Numbered from the stretch's first letter, positions 28,226 through 38,543 are shown. The stretch is DNA of 64,000 nucleotides from Thiocapsa sp. (GCF_018399035.1 NZ_CP073760.1:3104001-3168000), one strand, 5' to 3'. A program made the numbers and translations. The notes: generated from the letters alone by a model not told the origin.

Positions 28226-29254
28226 TCAGCGTGGGCGCGCTCCCTGGATGCCCGCTTGATCGACCCATCCACCGCGGCAGTCGGGGCTCCGCTTGGGCGC
28301 GGCAAGGATCAACTCGCTTAGGTCGGCGGTATCGTCGACGACGCCCTTCAGACCGATTCGCAGCTCCTCGATCAGACCTTCGGAACAGCTCAGACGGACT
28401 CGCTCGCCGGCCCCCGTGCCGAAGGCGTCGTCGAACGCGGCGCGCACCCGTGTCGCACTCAAGCGTTTGCCGATGTTCTCCTCGAACAATGCACGAACGC
28501 CGGAGGCGTTGAGCTGCTCGAGCAGCAACATGGAGTGACGGAAATAGGTGTCCGCATCCGTGCCGTAACAGGTCCCGTGCTTGACCCACTGATGCCGCTG
28601 CAGATCGGAGCGGGTTCCCGGCATCAACGCGTCCAGACGCGCGCGGGTCGTCGCATCCAGATCGAGCGCCGGCAAGAGGCGCCAACGACCCGATTTCGAC
28701 AACGTCCGCTCCCGCTCGCCGACACCGCAATAGCTGTTGCCGATGGGCTGAGGCCAGAGACCGTGCAGCGAGAAGCGCCGCGCATCCGCACGCTCCGGCG
28801 TCTGGTCCCGGCATTCCGGACGCGTCGTGCGCAACTCGCAGAAGGCTGGCTGCCAACTGGCCGCCAGCACGAGCTGGCTCTCCATCGAGCCCGCACGCGC
28901 GGATGGCGGGGGCGCCTGCCGCGCGTCCGCGCCCGCAGCAGGCGCGGCAACGTCGGCAAGACGACCGCAGCGGATCTCGACCCAGCGCTCCTTCGGGTTC
29001 GCGTCCTCGAACCTGAGTCGATAGTGGCTCGGATCCGCCCGATTGGTCCCGACGACCACATAGTCTTGGCCGGGGACGAGCCGGATCGAACCGGGGTTGT
29101 CCGGTCGCTTGGTCGAGACCGTCGCCGGGCACGCTTCCTCGGCGGTCAGGACCGCGGCCAGGGGCTCGGCGGAAGGTACCGACGACCACAGGAGTACGAA
29201 CACCGACAGCAGGAATTTGCGCAGGCTTGGGGATTTCGGTGGCATTGGTTTCAA
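28226..29254 (-). CDS. Secreted ribonuclease T2 family protein
   Basis: 342 residues with a signal peptide (residues 1-29). Both RNase T2 catalytic motifs are present: CAS I as SLHGLWP (near residue 162) and CAS II as HQWVKHGTC (near residue 222), with the two catalytic His and the Glu replaced by Gln in the second motif (HQW rather than HEW). An additional N-terminal region of about 110 residues precedes the nuclease. It probably cleaves RNA in the periplasm or outside. The Gln at the Glu position may reduce activity. It is 30 bases downstream of corC's stop, in the same direction. Confidence 0.88.
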   Translation of the reverse strand: MKPMPPKSPSLRKFLLSVFVLLWSSVPSAEPLAAVLTAEEACPATVSTKRPDNPGSIRLVPGQDYVVVGTNRADPSHYRLRFEDANPKERWVEIRCGRLADVAAPAAGADARQAPPPSARAGSMESQLVLAASWQPAFCELRTTRPECRDQTPERADARRFSLHGLWPQPIGNSYCGVGERERTLSKSGRWRLLPALDLDATTRARLDALMPGTRSDLQRHQWVKHGTCYGTDADTYFRHSMLLLEQLNASGVRALFEENIGKRLSATRVRAAFDDAFGTGAGERVRLSCSEGLIEELRIGLKGVVDDTADLSELILAAPKRSPDCRGGWVDQAGIQGARPR

Positions 29255-29284
29255 TCTCCCGCCTCCCGCCGTCAGCCGTCAGAT

Positions 29285-30175
29285 TCAGGCCGGGCGCGCA
29301 GCATCCTCCGAGACACCGGGTGGGTTCTCGGTGGAATCCACCGCCTCGACACTCACAAGGTGGACACGCCGGCTGTCCGCACGCATCACGGTGAAGCGGA
29401 ACCGGCCGAGCTCGACCGACTCGCCTTTCTTCGGCAGATGGCCCAGTGCATTCACGACCAGACCGCCGATGGTGTCGAATTCCTCGTCCGAGAAGTCGCT
29501 GCCGAAATACGCGTTGAAGTCCTCGATGGTCGTACGCGCCTTGGCGCTGAACTCGTTCTTGCCGCGCCGGAAAATCCCTGGACCTTCGTCGTAGTCGTGC
29601 TCGTCGTCGATCTCGCCGACGATCTGCTCGAGCACGTCCTCGATGGTCACGAGCCCGCCGGCGCTGCCGTACTCGTCGATCACGATCGCCATGTGGTTGC
29701 GGCTGGAACGAAACTCCTTGAGCAGAACGTTGAGTCGCTTACTCTCGGGGACGAAGACTGCGGAACGCAACAGATCGCGGATGTTGAAGGCACGTCCGCC
29801 GTGGTCTCGGCAGAAGGAGAGTAGATCCTTGGCCAGCAGGATGCCGACGACCTCCCCTTTGTCGTCGCCCGTCACGGGGAAACGGGAATGCGCCGATTTG
29901 ACGGCGATCTCGAGGATCTTTTCCAGCGGGTCTTCCCGCCGGAGATAGACCATCTCGGCACGCGGGATCATGATGTCGCGCACGCGCAGATCGGAGACCT
30001 GCAACACGCCTTCGATCATGCTCAAGGCGTCGGTATCGAGCAGCTCGCGCTCCTTCGCATCCTTGAGCACCTCCAAGAGCTGCTCCTTGTCTTGTGGCTC
30101 GCCCCCGAGCAACTGGCCGATCCGTTCGAACCAGTTGCGTGAACGCGAACCCTCGCTAGATCGATCGCTGGCCAT
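29285..30175 (-). CDS. corC: CorC/HlyC family CBS-domain protein
   Basis: 296 residues without membrane helices. A pair of CBS domains (residues about 65-190, starting VRDIMIPRAEMVYL) is followed by a CorC_HlyC domain (residues 205-285, FNAYFGSDFSDEEFDTIGG). CorC is linked to Mg/Co efflux. It lies six bases after ybeY in the miaB-phoH-ybeY-corC order that is widely conserved; lnt, often next, is not here. Confidence 0.92.
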   Translation of the reverse strand: MASDRSSEGSRSRNWFERIGQLLGGEPQDKEQLLEVLKDAKERELLDTDALSMIEGVLQVSDLRVRDIMIPRAEMVYLRREDPLEKILEIAVKSAHSRFPVTGDDKGEVVGILLAKDLLSFCRDHGGRAFNIRDLLRSAVFVPESKRLNVLLKEFRSSRNHMAIVIDEYGSAGGLVTIEDVLEQIVGEIDDEHDYDEGPGIFRRGKNEFSAKARTTIEDFNAYFGSDFSDEEFDTIGGLVVNALGHLPKKGESVELGRFRFTVMRADSRRVHLVSVEAVDSTENPPGVSEDAARPA

Positions 30176-30181
30176 CGTGTG

Positions 30182-30678
30182 TTATTGATCCTCGTAAGGT
30201 GAAGGAAATCCCAATTCGCCGAGGATACCCGATTCCAGGGTTTCCATCTCCTCGGCATCGCTCTCGGTAAGATGATCGTAATCAAGCAGATGCAGGACAC
30301 CGTGCACCACCATATGGGCCCAGTGGGCCTGGGCGGTCTTGCACTGTTCGCGTGCCTCGCGCTGCACCACGTCGGCGCAAATCACGATGTCGCCAAGCAG
30401 ATCGGCGATCGGATCCTGCGGATCGAGACCGAGCTCCAGCTCGGGCGGAAGGTCGAACGGAAAGGAGAGGACATTGGTCGGCCCTTCGCGTCCGCGATAG
30501 GTTCCGTTCAGGACCGCCCCCTCCGCGGCATCCACGAGGCGAATGGTCAGGGCCGCACGCTCGCGCCGACCGGCCAAGGCGGCCGCCGCCCAGCGCTCGA
30601 AGTCGTCGGGGGCAGGGAGATCCGCTGCCTCGCAGGCGATCTGGAGATCCAGCTCCAGCCCCAAGGGCCCATCGCCGC

Positions 30679-30682
<4 letters not shown>
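30182..30682 (-). CDS. ybeY: Endoribonuclease YbeY
   Basis: 166 residues. The zinc-binding motif [11 protein letters not shown] (near residue 128) has all three His; the usual Gly before YDH is Asp here. The segment [10 protein letters not shown] is typical. It acts in 16S rRNA 3'-end maturation and ribosome quality control. The start overlaps the phoH stop by four bases (ATGA). Confidence 0.95.
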
Positions 30683-31691
<1,009 letters not shown>

Positions 31692-31695
<4 letters not shown>

Positions 31696-33068
31696 GCGCC
31701 GATTCCGCTCATTGCAATGCGCGTCGGTGCGGCGGTCACGAGACGACCACGCAGCGAGTTGGGCAGCGCCTCGGTGATCTCGATGTCGACGAAATCGCCG
31801 ATCAGCGCGGGCGCGCCGGTGAAGTTGACCACGCGATTGTTTTCGGTCCGACCGGCAAGCTGGAATGGGTCCTTGCGCGACGGCCGCTCGACCAAGACCC
31901 GCTGAAGGGTGCCGACCATCGCCTGGCTGTAGTGCCGAGCATTGTCGTTGATGCGTGCCTGAAGCCGTTCCAGACGCGCCTTCTTTTCGGCAAGCGGCAC
32001 CTCGTCCGGATAGTCGGCCGCGGGCGTGCCGGGGCGCCGGCTGAAGATGAAGCTGAAGCTCTGATCGAATCCGATCTCCTCGATCAGGTCCATGGTCGCG
32101 GCAAAGTCGCTCTCGGTCTCGCCCGGAAAGCCCACGATGAAATCGCTGGAGATGCCGATCCCCGGGCGGGCCTGCCGGAGCCGTCGGATCTTGGAGCGAA
32201 ACTCCAGCACCGTATGCCCGCGCTGCATGGCCGAAAGGATGCGATCCGAGCCGGATTGCACCGGCAGGTGCACGAAGCTCACGAGCTCGGGCACATCCGC
32301 ATAGACATCGATCAAACTGTCGGAGAGCTCCACCGGATGGCTGGTGGTGAAGCGGATGCGGTCGATCCCGTCGATCGCGGCGACATAGCGGATCAGCAGA
32401 GCAAGATCTGCGGTGTCACTCTCGTCGGCCAGAGCACCGCGATACGCATTGACGTTCTGCCCCAGCAGGGTGACCTCTCGCACGCCCTGCTCGGCCAGAG
32501 CGGCGACCTCCGCGATCACGTCGTCGAAGGGCCGGCTGATCTCTTCCCCGCGCGTGTAGGGCACGACACAGTAGGTACAGTATTTGGAGCAGCCCTCCAT
32601 CACGGAGACGAAGGCGGTCGGTCCCTCGGCACGGGGTGTCGGCAGGCAATCGAATTTCTCGATCTCCGGGAAGGACACATCGACCTGGGGCGCTTGGCGC
32701 TCCCCGAGGTTCTTGAGCATCTCGGGCAACCGGTGCAGCGTCTGGGGTCCGAACACGATGTCGACATAGGGCGCACGCACGCGGATGGCCTCGCCTTCCT
32801 GACTCGCCACGCACCCGCCGACACCGATCACCAGGTCAGGATTCTCGAGCTTCAACGCCCGCCAACGCCCGAGCTGAGAGAACACCTTCTCCTGGGCCTT
32901 CTCACGGATCGAGCAGGTGTTGAGCAGCAGGACATCGGCATCCTCGGCCCGCTCCGTCAGCTCCAGTCCTGAAGACGCGTTCAGGACATCCGCCATGCGA
33001 GCGGAGTCGTACTCGTTCATCTGGCAGCCGTGGGTTTCGATAAAAAGCTTGCGGGGCGTTGAGTGCAT
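31692..33068 (-). CDS. miaB: tRNA-2-methylthio-N6-dimethylallyladenosine synthase MiaB
   Basis: 458 residues. The N-terminal UPF0004 domain has three cluster Cys ([27 protein letters not shown]), the radical SAM motif is CSKYCTYC, and a TRAM domain ends the protein. It methylthiolates i6A37 of tRNAs with two Fe-S clusters and SAM. The start at 33068 ([12 protein letters not shown]) fits homologues; the longer open frame reaches into the nrdD promoter region. First gene of the miaB-phoH-ybeY-corC operon. Confidence 0.96.
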
Positions 33069-33296
33069 GGGCGAGAGAGTGCGCGATCGCGCCTGGAATT
33101 CAGAGAATGGGGTGAGGACGGACGTCCCGCAACCCCCGGCCGTCGGGCGATCGGCCGTGCAGAGCTGCATCGTCCGGTTTCGGTGCCCGGGTGTCAAGCA
33201 GGTCATGGTTCCGTAAGCGCTTGCTCGGGGCTGCCCGGAGCGCAACCGGAGAATGCACTCGGGTTGACCCCGATCAACTTCCCTTCAAACTCTCTA

Positions 33297-33343
33297 ACAC
33301 AGCATCTAGTTAACGCTATAGTCCGCACCACAAGATATAGTGG
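33297..33343 (+). promoter_or_regulatory. Paired NrdR-box-like sites upstream of nrdD
   Basis: Box 1 is ACACAGCATCTAGTTA (33297-33312) and box 2 is CCACAAGATATAGTGG (33328-33343). Compared with ACACWATATATWGTGT, box 2 matches 13 of 16 and box 1 about 11 of 16. Their centres are 31 bp apart, three helical turns, the usual spacing for NrdR, the repressor of ribonucleotide reductase genes. They lie 23 bases and more upstream of the nrdD ATG. Confidence 0.65.
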
Positions 33344-33365
33344 CAACGGACATAGAGACGCCTCC

Positions 33366-36344
33366 ATGGGACACCAACACAACAGCCTGTCGACCCTGCC
33401 CTTGCGGGTGCGCAAGCGCGACGGTGTCGAGGTGCGTTTCGATGCCGCCAAGATCGAATCGGCGATCCGGCGCGCCGGGCAGGCGAGCAGTGAGTTCGGT
33501 GCGCCCGAGGCGAGTCTGCTGACCGCGCAGGTGGTCAAGGTGCTGGCGCATCGCTATGGAGCCGACCGGCTGCCGGACATCGAAGGCATCCAGGATGTCG
33601 TCGAGCAGACGCTGATCAGCGCCAACCACTTCGAGACCGCCCGCAGCTATATCGTCTATCGCGAGCAGCACAAAAAGCTGCGCGACGAGCATCGCACGCT
33701 GGTCGATGTCGGCGGCTCCATCAACGAGTATCTCGACCGCTCGGACTGGCGGGTCGCGGCCAATGCCAATCAGGGCTACTCGCTCGGCGGCCTGATCCTC
33801 AACACCTCGGGCAAGATGATCGCCAACTACTGGCTGAGCCACGTCTACCCGCCCGAGATCGGCCAGGCCCATCGCGACGGCGACATCCATATCCACGATC
33901 TGGACATGCTCTCCGGCTACTGCGCCGGCTGGTCGCTGCGCACCCTGCTCAACGAGGGCCTGAACGGTGTTCCGGGCAAGGTCGAAGCCGGCCCGCCAAA
34001 GCACATGTCCTCGGCGATCGGCCAGATCGTCAACTTTCTCGGCACGCTTCAGAACGAGTGGGCCGGCGCCCAGGCGTTCTCCAGCTTCGATACCTACATG
34101 GCGCCCTTCGTGCGCGTCGACGGGCTGGATTATCCGCACGTCAAACAGGCGATCCAGGAGCTGATCTACAACCTGAACGTCCCGTCGCGCTGGGGCTGTC
34201 AGTGTGTCGACGAAGAAACCGAGTGCCTGACCGAGAACGGCTGGAAGCGACACGACCAAATCGCCCCGGGCGAGAAGATCGCCACACTCGACTGGCGCAC
34301 CAATCAGCTCGAATATCTGGAACCGCTGGCGATCACCGCCTACGACTTCGACGGCGACATGTACGTGCTGCGCAACGGCACGCAGGAGCAATGGGTCACG
34401 CCACGGCACAAGATCCTGCGCAAGGTCTTCAACAGCGATGACCGCTGGGTGCTGGAAGACATCGAAACCGTCGCGGAGCTGAAGTCCCCGGTGATCGTGC
34501 CTAATGCCTGGCAGACCAACTCGACGCTCGAGGTCGACGACAAGCTGGTGATGCTGATGGCCTGGGTCGTGGCCGAGGGCAATTTCGACTTCAGCGACGG
34601 TCGCCGCCGGGTGGCCCTCTACCAGTCGACGGGAAATCCCGAAAACGCCTCCGAGATCGAGTGGCTGCTACACGAGCTCGATCTGAGCTGGCATCGCTAC
34701 GAGCACACCGGGACCTACGCCAATGTCCCCGTCTGCCGCTATCGTCTGAACCGAGACGCGAGCGACTTCGTGCTCGGGTATCTCGAGCGCAAGTGCGTTC
34801 CAGGGTTCATCCGTACCCTGTCGGTCCGGCAGATCCGACTCTTCCTGGACACCTACGTGAAGGGCGACGGCACCATCGAGGAGAACGGACGCGTCCGGAT
34901 CTACACCAATGACCGTGAGAATCTCGATGCCCTGCAGGAGTTGTGCGCATTGGCCGGCTACGGCAGCACGGTCTATACGCGCAAAGACTCCGGCGTGCAT
35001 GTCCTCAACATCATCCGCAACCGCGACACCTATATCCAGCTCATCGAGCGTAAACCTTACAAGGGTCTGGTCTGGTGCCCGACCACCCGCAACGGCACCT
35101 TTGTCGCGCGCCGTCGCGGCAAGACCTTCGTCACCGGCAATACGCCCTTCACCAACCTGACCTTCGACTGGGTCTGCCCCGAGGATCTGCGCGAGCAGGT
35201 GCCGGTGATCGCGGGCGTGGAGCAGCCCTTCACCTACGGCGATCTCCAGGCCGAGATGGATCTGATCAATCGGGCCTATATCGAGGTGATGACCGAGGGC
35301 GACGCGAAGGGGCGGATCTTCACCTTCCCGATCCCGACCTACAACATCACCTCCGATTTTCCGTGGGACAGCGAGAACGCGGAGCATCTGTTCGAGATGA
35401 CGGCGAAGTATGGCCTGCCCTACTTCCAAAACTTCCTGAACTCGGAGCTGACACCGAACATGGTGCGGTCCATGTGCTGCCGGCTTCAGCTGGATCTGCG
35501 CGAGCTTCTGAAGCGCGGCAACGGGCTCTTCGGCTCGGCCGAGCAGACCGGCTCGCTCGGCGTCGTCACCATCAACTGTGCGCGGCTCGGCTTTACCCAT
35601 CGGGGCGACGAGGCCGGGCTGCTGGCAAGGCTCGACACACTGCTCGATCTATCGCGCAACAGTCTCGAGATCAAACGCAAGGTCATCCAGCGTCACATGG
35701 ATGCCGGACTGTTCCCTTACACCAAGCGGTATCTGGGCACATTGCGCAACCATTTCTCGACCATCGGCGTGAACGGGATCAACGAGCTGATCCGCAACTT
35801 CACCAACGATGACGAGGACATCACGACGGCATGGGGCCACGCCATGGCCTGCCGGATCCTGGATCATGTCCGCGCTCGGATGGTCGAGTTTCAGGAATCA
35901 ACCGGCAGCATGTACAACCTGGAGGCCACACCGGCGGAGGGCACGACCTACCGCTTCGCCCGCGAGGACAAGAAGCGCTTTCCGGACATCCTCCAAGCCG
36001 GCACGTCCGAGACGCCCTATTACACCAACAGCTCGCAGCTGCCGGTGGGCTACACGGACGACCCCTTCGAGGCATTGGCTATGCAGGAAGCGCTGCAAAC
36101 CAAGTACACCGGCGGAACCGTGCTGCACCTGTACATGAACGAGCAGATCTCGACGACCGACGCCTGCAAACGGCTGGTGCGCCGCGCGCTGGAGAACTTC
36201 CGTCAGCCCTACATCACGGTCACGCCGGTGTTTTCGATCTGCCCCAAGCACGGCTACATCGCGGGCGAGCACGAATTCTGTCCGGTCTGCGACCGCGAGC
36301 TGATCGCGCGCAAGACCGCGGCGCTCGAAGAGACACTCGAATAG
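33366..36344 (+). CDS. nrdD: Anaerobic ribonucleoside-triphosphate reductase NrdD, intein-containing, without glycyl-radical domain
   Basis: 992 residues as encoded, 679 after removal of a 313-residue intein (34203-35141). The start is the ATG at 33366 (MGHQHNSL). Residues 10-100 are an ATP-cone regulatory domain. Active-site Cys are visible in LSGYCAGWSL and in SMCCRLQLD, as in class III reductases. The protein ends shortly after a zinc-type motif CPKHGY...CPVCD and lacks the RVxGY glycyl-radical loop, which all active class III enzymes need. That loop is encoded by a separate gene at 36407-36598. The enzyme makes dNTPs without oxygen. nrdG follows. Confidence 0.93.
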   Translation: MGHQHNSLSTLPLRVRKRDGVEVRFDAAKIESAIRRAGQASSEFGAPEASLLTAQVVKVLAHRYGADRLPDIEGIQDVVEQTLISANHFETARSYIVYREQHKKLRDEHRTLVDVGGSINEYLDRSDWRVAANANQGYSLGGLILNTSGKMIANYWLSHVYPPEIGQAHRDGDIHIHDLDMLSGYCAGWSLRTLLNEGLNGVPGKVEAGPPKHMSSAIGQIVNFLGTLQNEWAGAQAFSSFDTYMAPFVRVDGLDYPHVKQAIQELIYNLNVPSRWGCQCVDEETECLTENGWKRHDQIAPGEKIATLDWRTNQLEYLEPLAITAYDFDGDMYVLRNGTQEQWVTPRHKILRKVFNSDDRWVLEDIETVAELKSPVIVPNAWQTNSTLEVDDKLVMLMAWVVAEGNFDFSDGRRRVALYQSTGNPENASEIEWLLHELDLSWHRYEHTGTYANVPVCRYRLNRDASDFVLGYLERKCVPGFIRTLSVRQIRLFLDTYVKGDGTIEENGRVRIYTNDRENLDALQELCALAGYGSTVYTRKDSGVHVLNIIRNRDTYIQLIERKPYKGLVWCPTTRNGTFVARRRGKTFVTGNTPFTNLTFDWVCPEDLREQVPVIAGVEQPFTYGDLQAEMDLINRAYIEVMTEGDAKGRIFTFPIPTYNITSDFPWDSENAEHLFEMTAKYGLPYFQNFLNSELTPNMVRSMCCRLQLDLRELLKRGNGLFGSAEQTGSLGVVTINCARLGFTHRGDEAGLLARLDTLLDLSRNSLEIKRKVIQRHMDAGLFPYTKRYLGTLRNHFSTIGVNGINELIRNFTNDDEDITTAWGHAMACRILDHVRARMVEFQESTGSMYNLEATPAEGTTYRFAREDKKRFPDILQAGTSETPYYTNSSQLPVGYTDDPFEALAMQEALQTKYTGGTVLHLYMNEQISTTDACKRLVRRALENFRQPYITVTPVFSICPKHGYIAGEHEFCPVCDRELIARKTAALEETLE
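34203..35141 (+). other. LAGLIDADG intein inside NrdD
   Basis: 313 residues from Cys (CVDEETECLT) to Asn (KTFVTGN), followed by Thr of TPFTNLTF. The joined host sequence SRWGCQ-TPFTNLTF is a normal NrdD segment. Block A has the first Cys, block B reads VTPRHKI (TxxH), and the end WCPTTRNGTF...VTGN is the block F/G form common in ribonucleotide reductase inteins, where Gly replaces the penultimate His. Two dodecapeptide motifs (LMAWVVAEGNF and LFLDTYVKGDG) indicate a homing endonuclease. The frame is intact, so splicing is expected. Confidence 0.92.
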
Positions 36345-36371
36345 GTCGGATTAGCGTTAGCGTCATCCGAC
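36345..36371. repeat. GTCGGATTAGCG-type hairpin
   Basis: GTCGGAT and ATCCGAC arms surround TAGCGTTAGCGTC. This sequence type is a common dispersed repeat in gammaproteobacteria. It sits exactly between nrdD and the separate glycyl-radical gene. Confidence 0.6.
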
Positions 36372-36406
36372 AGACAACATCATCAACCCAAATCAGGAGC
36401 ACGACC

Positions 36407-36598
36407 TTGGCCAACCACACCATCGAGCTGAAGACCGAAGAGCGCACCCGTTGCGAGGTCTGGACCCGCGTCATGGGCTACCACCGCCCGGTTTCGGCCT
36501 TCAATGCCGGCAAGCGCGCGGAGCACGCCGAGCGCTGCTATTTCACCGAGACGCCCAACGGATCCGCAATCCGTGACGAGCGCCGCGCCGCTGCCTAG
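36407..36598 (+). CDS. Stand-alone glycyl-radical domain of NrdD
   Basis: 63 residues starting with TTG at 36407, with AGGAG eight bases upstream. It contains RVMGYHRPVSAFNAGKRAEH, the glycyl-radical loop of class III ribonucleotide reductase, with Gly near residue 24 as the radical site. The large subunit lacks this part. Transcribed between nrdD and nrdG, it is most likely the radical-bearing partner that docks into NrdD and is activated by NrdG, similar in idea to GrcA for pyruvate formate-lyase. I have a recollection that related bacteria have such short nrdD genes, but cannot confirm it here. Confidence 0.85.
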   Translation: MANHTIELKTEERTRCEVWTRVMGYHRPVSAFNAGKRAEHAERCYFTETPNGSAIRDERRAAA

Positions 36599-36637
36599 GT
36601 CTTCGCGCCGCATCGAGCCGATCGACCCACCGCACCC

Positions 36638-37390
36638 ATGTCTCGACAAGCGCCCTGCCCGAGCGACGTCGATGGGCCGACCGCTGGGTTCTTGGCCGAC
36701 GCCGGACACTTGCGGATCGGCGGCTTCGTCCCACTGACGACGATCGACTACCCCGGCGAGCTCGCCGCGGTCGTCTTCTGTCAAGGCTGTCCTTGGCGCT
36801 GTCGCTACTGCCAGAACGGCGCCTTGATCGACCCGAGCGCCACGCCGGTCATCGCCTGGTCGCAGGTCCGCGAGCTCCTCGAACGTCGCCGCGGGCTGCT
36901 CGATGCCGTCGTCTTCAGCGGCGGCGAGCCGACCCTCCAGTCCGCGCTGCCCGCGGCCATGACCGAGGTCCGGGATCTCGGGTTCAAGGTTGGCCTGCAT
37001 ACGGCGGGGTCCGCGCCGAAACGCTTGGCGCGGCTCTTACCCTTGCTGGATTGGGTGGCCCTGGACATCAAGGCGCTGCCTGAAGACTATCCCGCCATCA
37101 CCGGAATCCCGCGATCAGGCGAGGCGGCCTGGGAGAGTCTGTCGCTGATCCAGGCGTCCGGTGTTTCGCTGGAGGTTCGAACCACGGCCATGCCGGACTG
37201 GACCGAGCGCGATCTCGCGACGCTCGCCGCGGCGCTCGCGCAACGGGGCGTGCGCCGATATGCCGTTCAGGCCTGCGAGACTCGCAACGCCCTGGATCCT
37301 CTCCTCCCCCTGCTTGCAATCCCGCTTGCACAGCTCGCCGCCGCAGTCGATACCGCATCCTTCGAACGATTCCTCCTGCGAGGCCACTAA
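36638..37390 (+). CDS. nrdG: Anaerobic ribonucleotide reductase activating protein NrdG
   Basis: 250 residues. It starts 39 bases after the glycyl-radical gene. The radical SAM triad is CPWRCRYC, followed by FSGGEPTLQ. It uses SAM and a 4Fe-4S cluster to create the glycyl radical needed by NrdD. The length is that of the longer NrdG type. In this operon its direct substrate is presumably the separate 63-residue protein. Confidence 0.93.
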   Translation: MSRQAPCPSDVDGPTAGFLADAGHLRIGGFVPLTTIDYPGELAAVVFCQGCPWRCRYCQNGALIDPSATPVIAWSQVRELLERRRGLLDAVVFSGGEPTLQSALPAAMTEVRDLGFKVGLHTAGSAPKRLARLLPLLDWVALDIKALPEDYPAITGIPRSGEAAWESLSLIQASGVSLEVRTTAMPDWTERDLATLAAALAQRGVRRYAVQACETRNALDPLLPLLAIPLAQLAAAVDTASFERFLLRGH

Positions 37391-37454
37391 GGTGATTTCC
37401 GGAAAAGGATCTACCGGCAGAGCCGGAACCAGGAAAACCGGTCGAAGGCTCTAC

Positions 37455-37516
<62 letters not shown>

Positions 37517-37676
37517 AAAAATTCTGCGACGGTTTGCTCAAGACTTACTTGGACGAACGGGCATCGCGTGCGGTCGTCGGCGCCGATGCTGCGCGCACCC
37601 GCGCAATTGCGTCGAAGGGTCACCTACCCCACCTCTGCCCTACCGGGATCCGGATCCCATCGGACACGAGGATAAC

Positions 37677-38543
37677 GTGCGCGACATCCTACTGATCGAC
37701 AACGGCTCCAAGAGAGCCGATGCCACGCTGAGCCTGAGACGGATCGCGAGCGGTCTCGCCGAGCGTCTCGGCGAGACCGTCCACCCCGTCTCCCTGCTGC
37801 ACTCGGACCGAATCCCGCCGAGCGCACTGCACGGGCAGCCCGCCGACACCTTCGAGCCTTTTCTGCGTCGTCGGCTGACGGAGAACCTTCGGCGTTTCTT
37901 GATCCTCCCGCTCTTCTTCGGCCGGAGCCGGGCCATCAGCGATTATGTTCCGGAGCGCCTCTCGACGCTGCAAAGCGATTTCGGCCCTTTCGATGTCCGG
38001 ATCGCGCGAGCGCTCTGTCCACTGCCGGAGGGCGAGCCCGAGCTGGTCGAGATCCTTCTGGATCGGATTCACGGCGCCGCCTCCGAGCAGGGCATCGTGC
38101 CGTGCCGGATCCTGCTGGTCGATCACGGCTCGCCCATTCCCGCCGTCACCGAGGTCCGGCGTTGGCTTGCTCGACAGTTGGCGCAACGACTCGCCGACGA
38201 CTCCGGTCCACAGGTGGAGCTCGGCGAGGCCGTCATGGAGCGGCGCTCCGGAGCGCAATACGACTTCAACGGAGCGCTTCTGGAGGATCGCCTGCGCGCA
38301 CTCGCCGCCGAAGACATCTCGACCCCGATCATCCTCTCCATGTTGTTTCTCTCGCCCGGACGACATGCCGGCCCCGGCGGCGATATCGCCGAGATCTGCG
38401 CGGCGGTGGAACGCGACCATCCGGGCTTGCGTGTTCATCCCTCCGCGCTGGTCGGTAGTCATTCCCGGCTGCTCGACATCCTTGCAGCTCGGTTCGCGGA
38501 GATGGATTCAGCGTCCGCCGCGCGGACCGGCGCCTCGGGATAG
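37677..38543 (+). CDS. CbiX/sirohydrochlorin chelatase-like protein, tandem domains
   Basis: 288 residues from a GTG start with GAGGATAAC upstream. Two CbiX-like halves are visible: the first begins ILLIDNGSKR and the second ILLVDHGSP (near residue 142). In active chelatases this position holds a metal-binding His (HGS); the first half has Asn, the second keeps His. The segments LPLFFGRSRAISDYVPE and SMLFLSPGRHAGPGGDI also fit the family. Metal and substrate are uncertain, and it could be a repurposed binding protein. Confidence 0.7.
   Translation: MRDILLIDNGSKRADATLSLRRIASGLAERLGETVHPVSLLHSDRIPPSALHGQPADTFEPFLRRRLTENLRRFLILPLFFGRSRAISDYVPERLSTLQSDFGPFDVRIARALCPLPEGEPELVEILLDRIHGAASEQGIVPCRILLVDHGSPIPAVTEVRRWLARQLAQRLADDSGPQVELGEAVMERRSGAQYDFNGALLEDRLRALAAEDISTPIILSMLFLSPGRHAGPGGDIAEICAAVERDHPGLRVHPSALVGSHSRLLDILAARFAEMDSASAARTGASG

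Noticed and set aside
33063..33365. 100-codon N-terminal extension of nrdD
   Set aside because: It covers the NrdR-like sites and the miaB start region, and class III reductases begin with the ATP cone seen after 33366.
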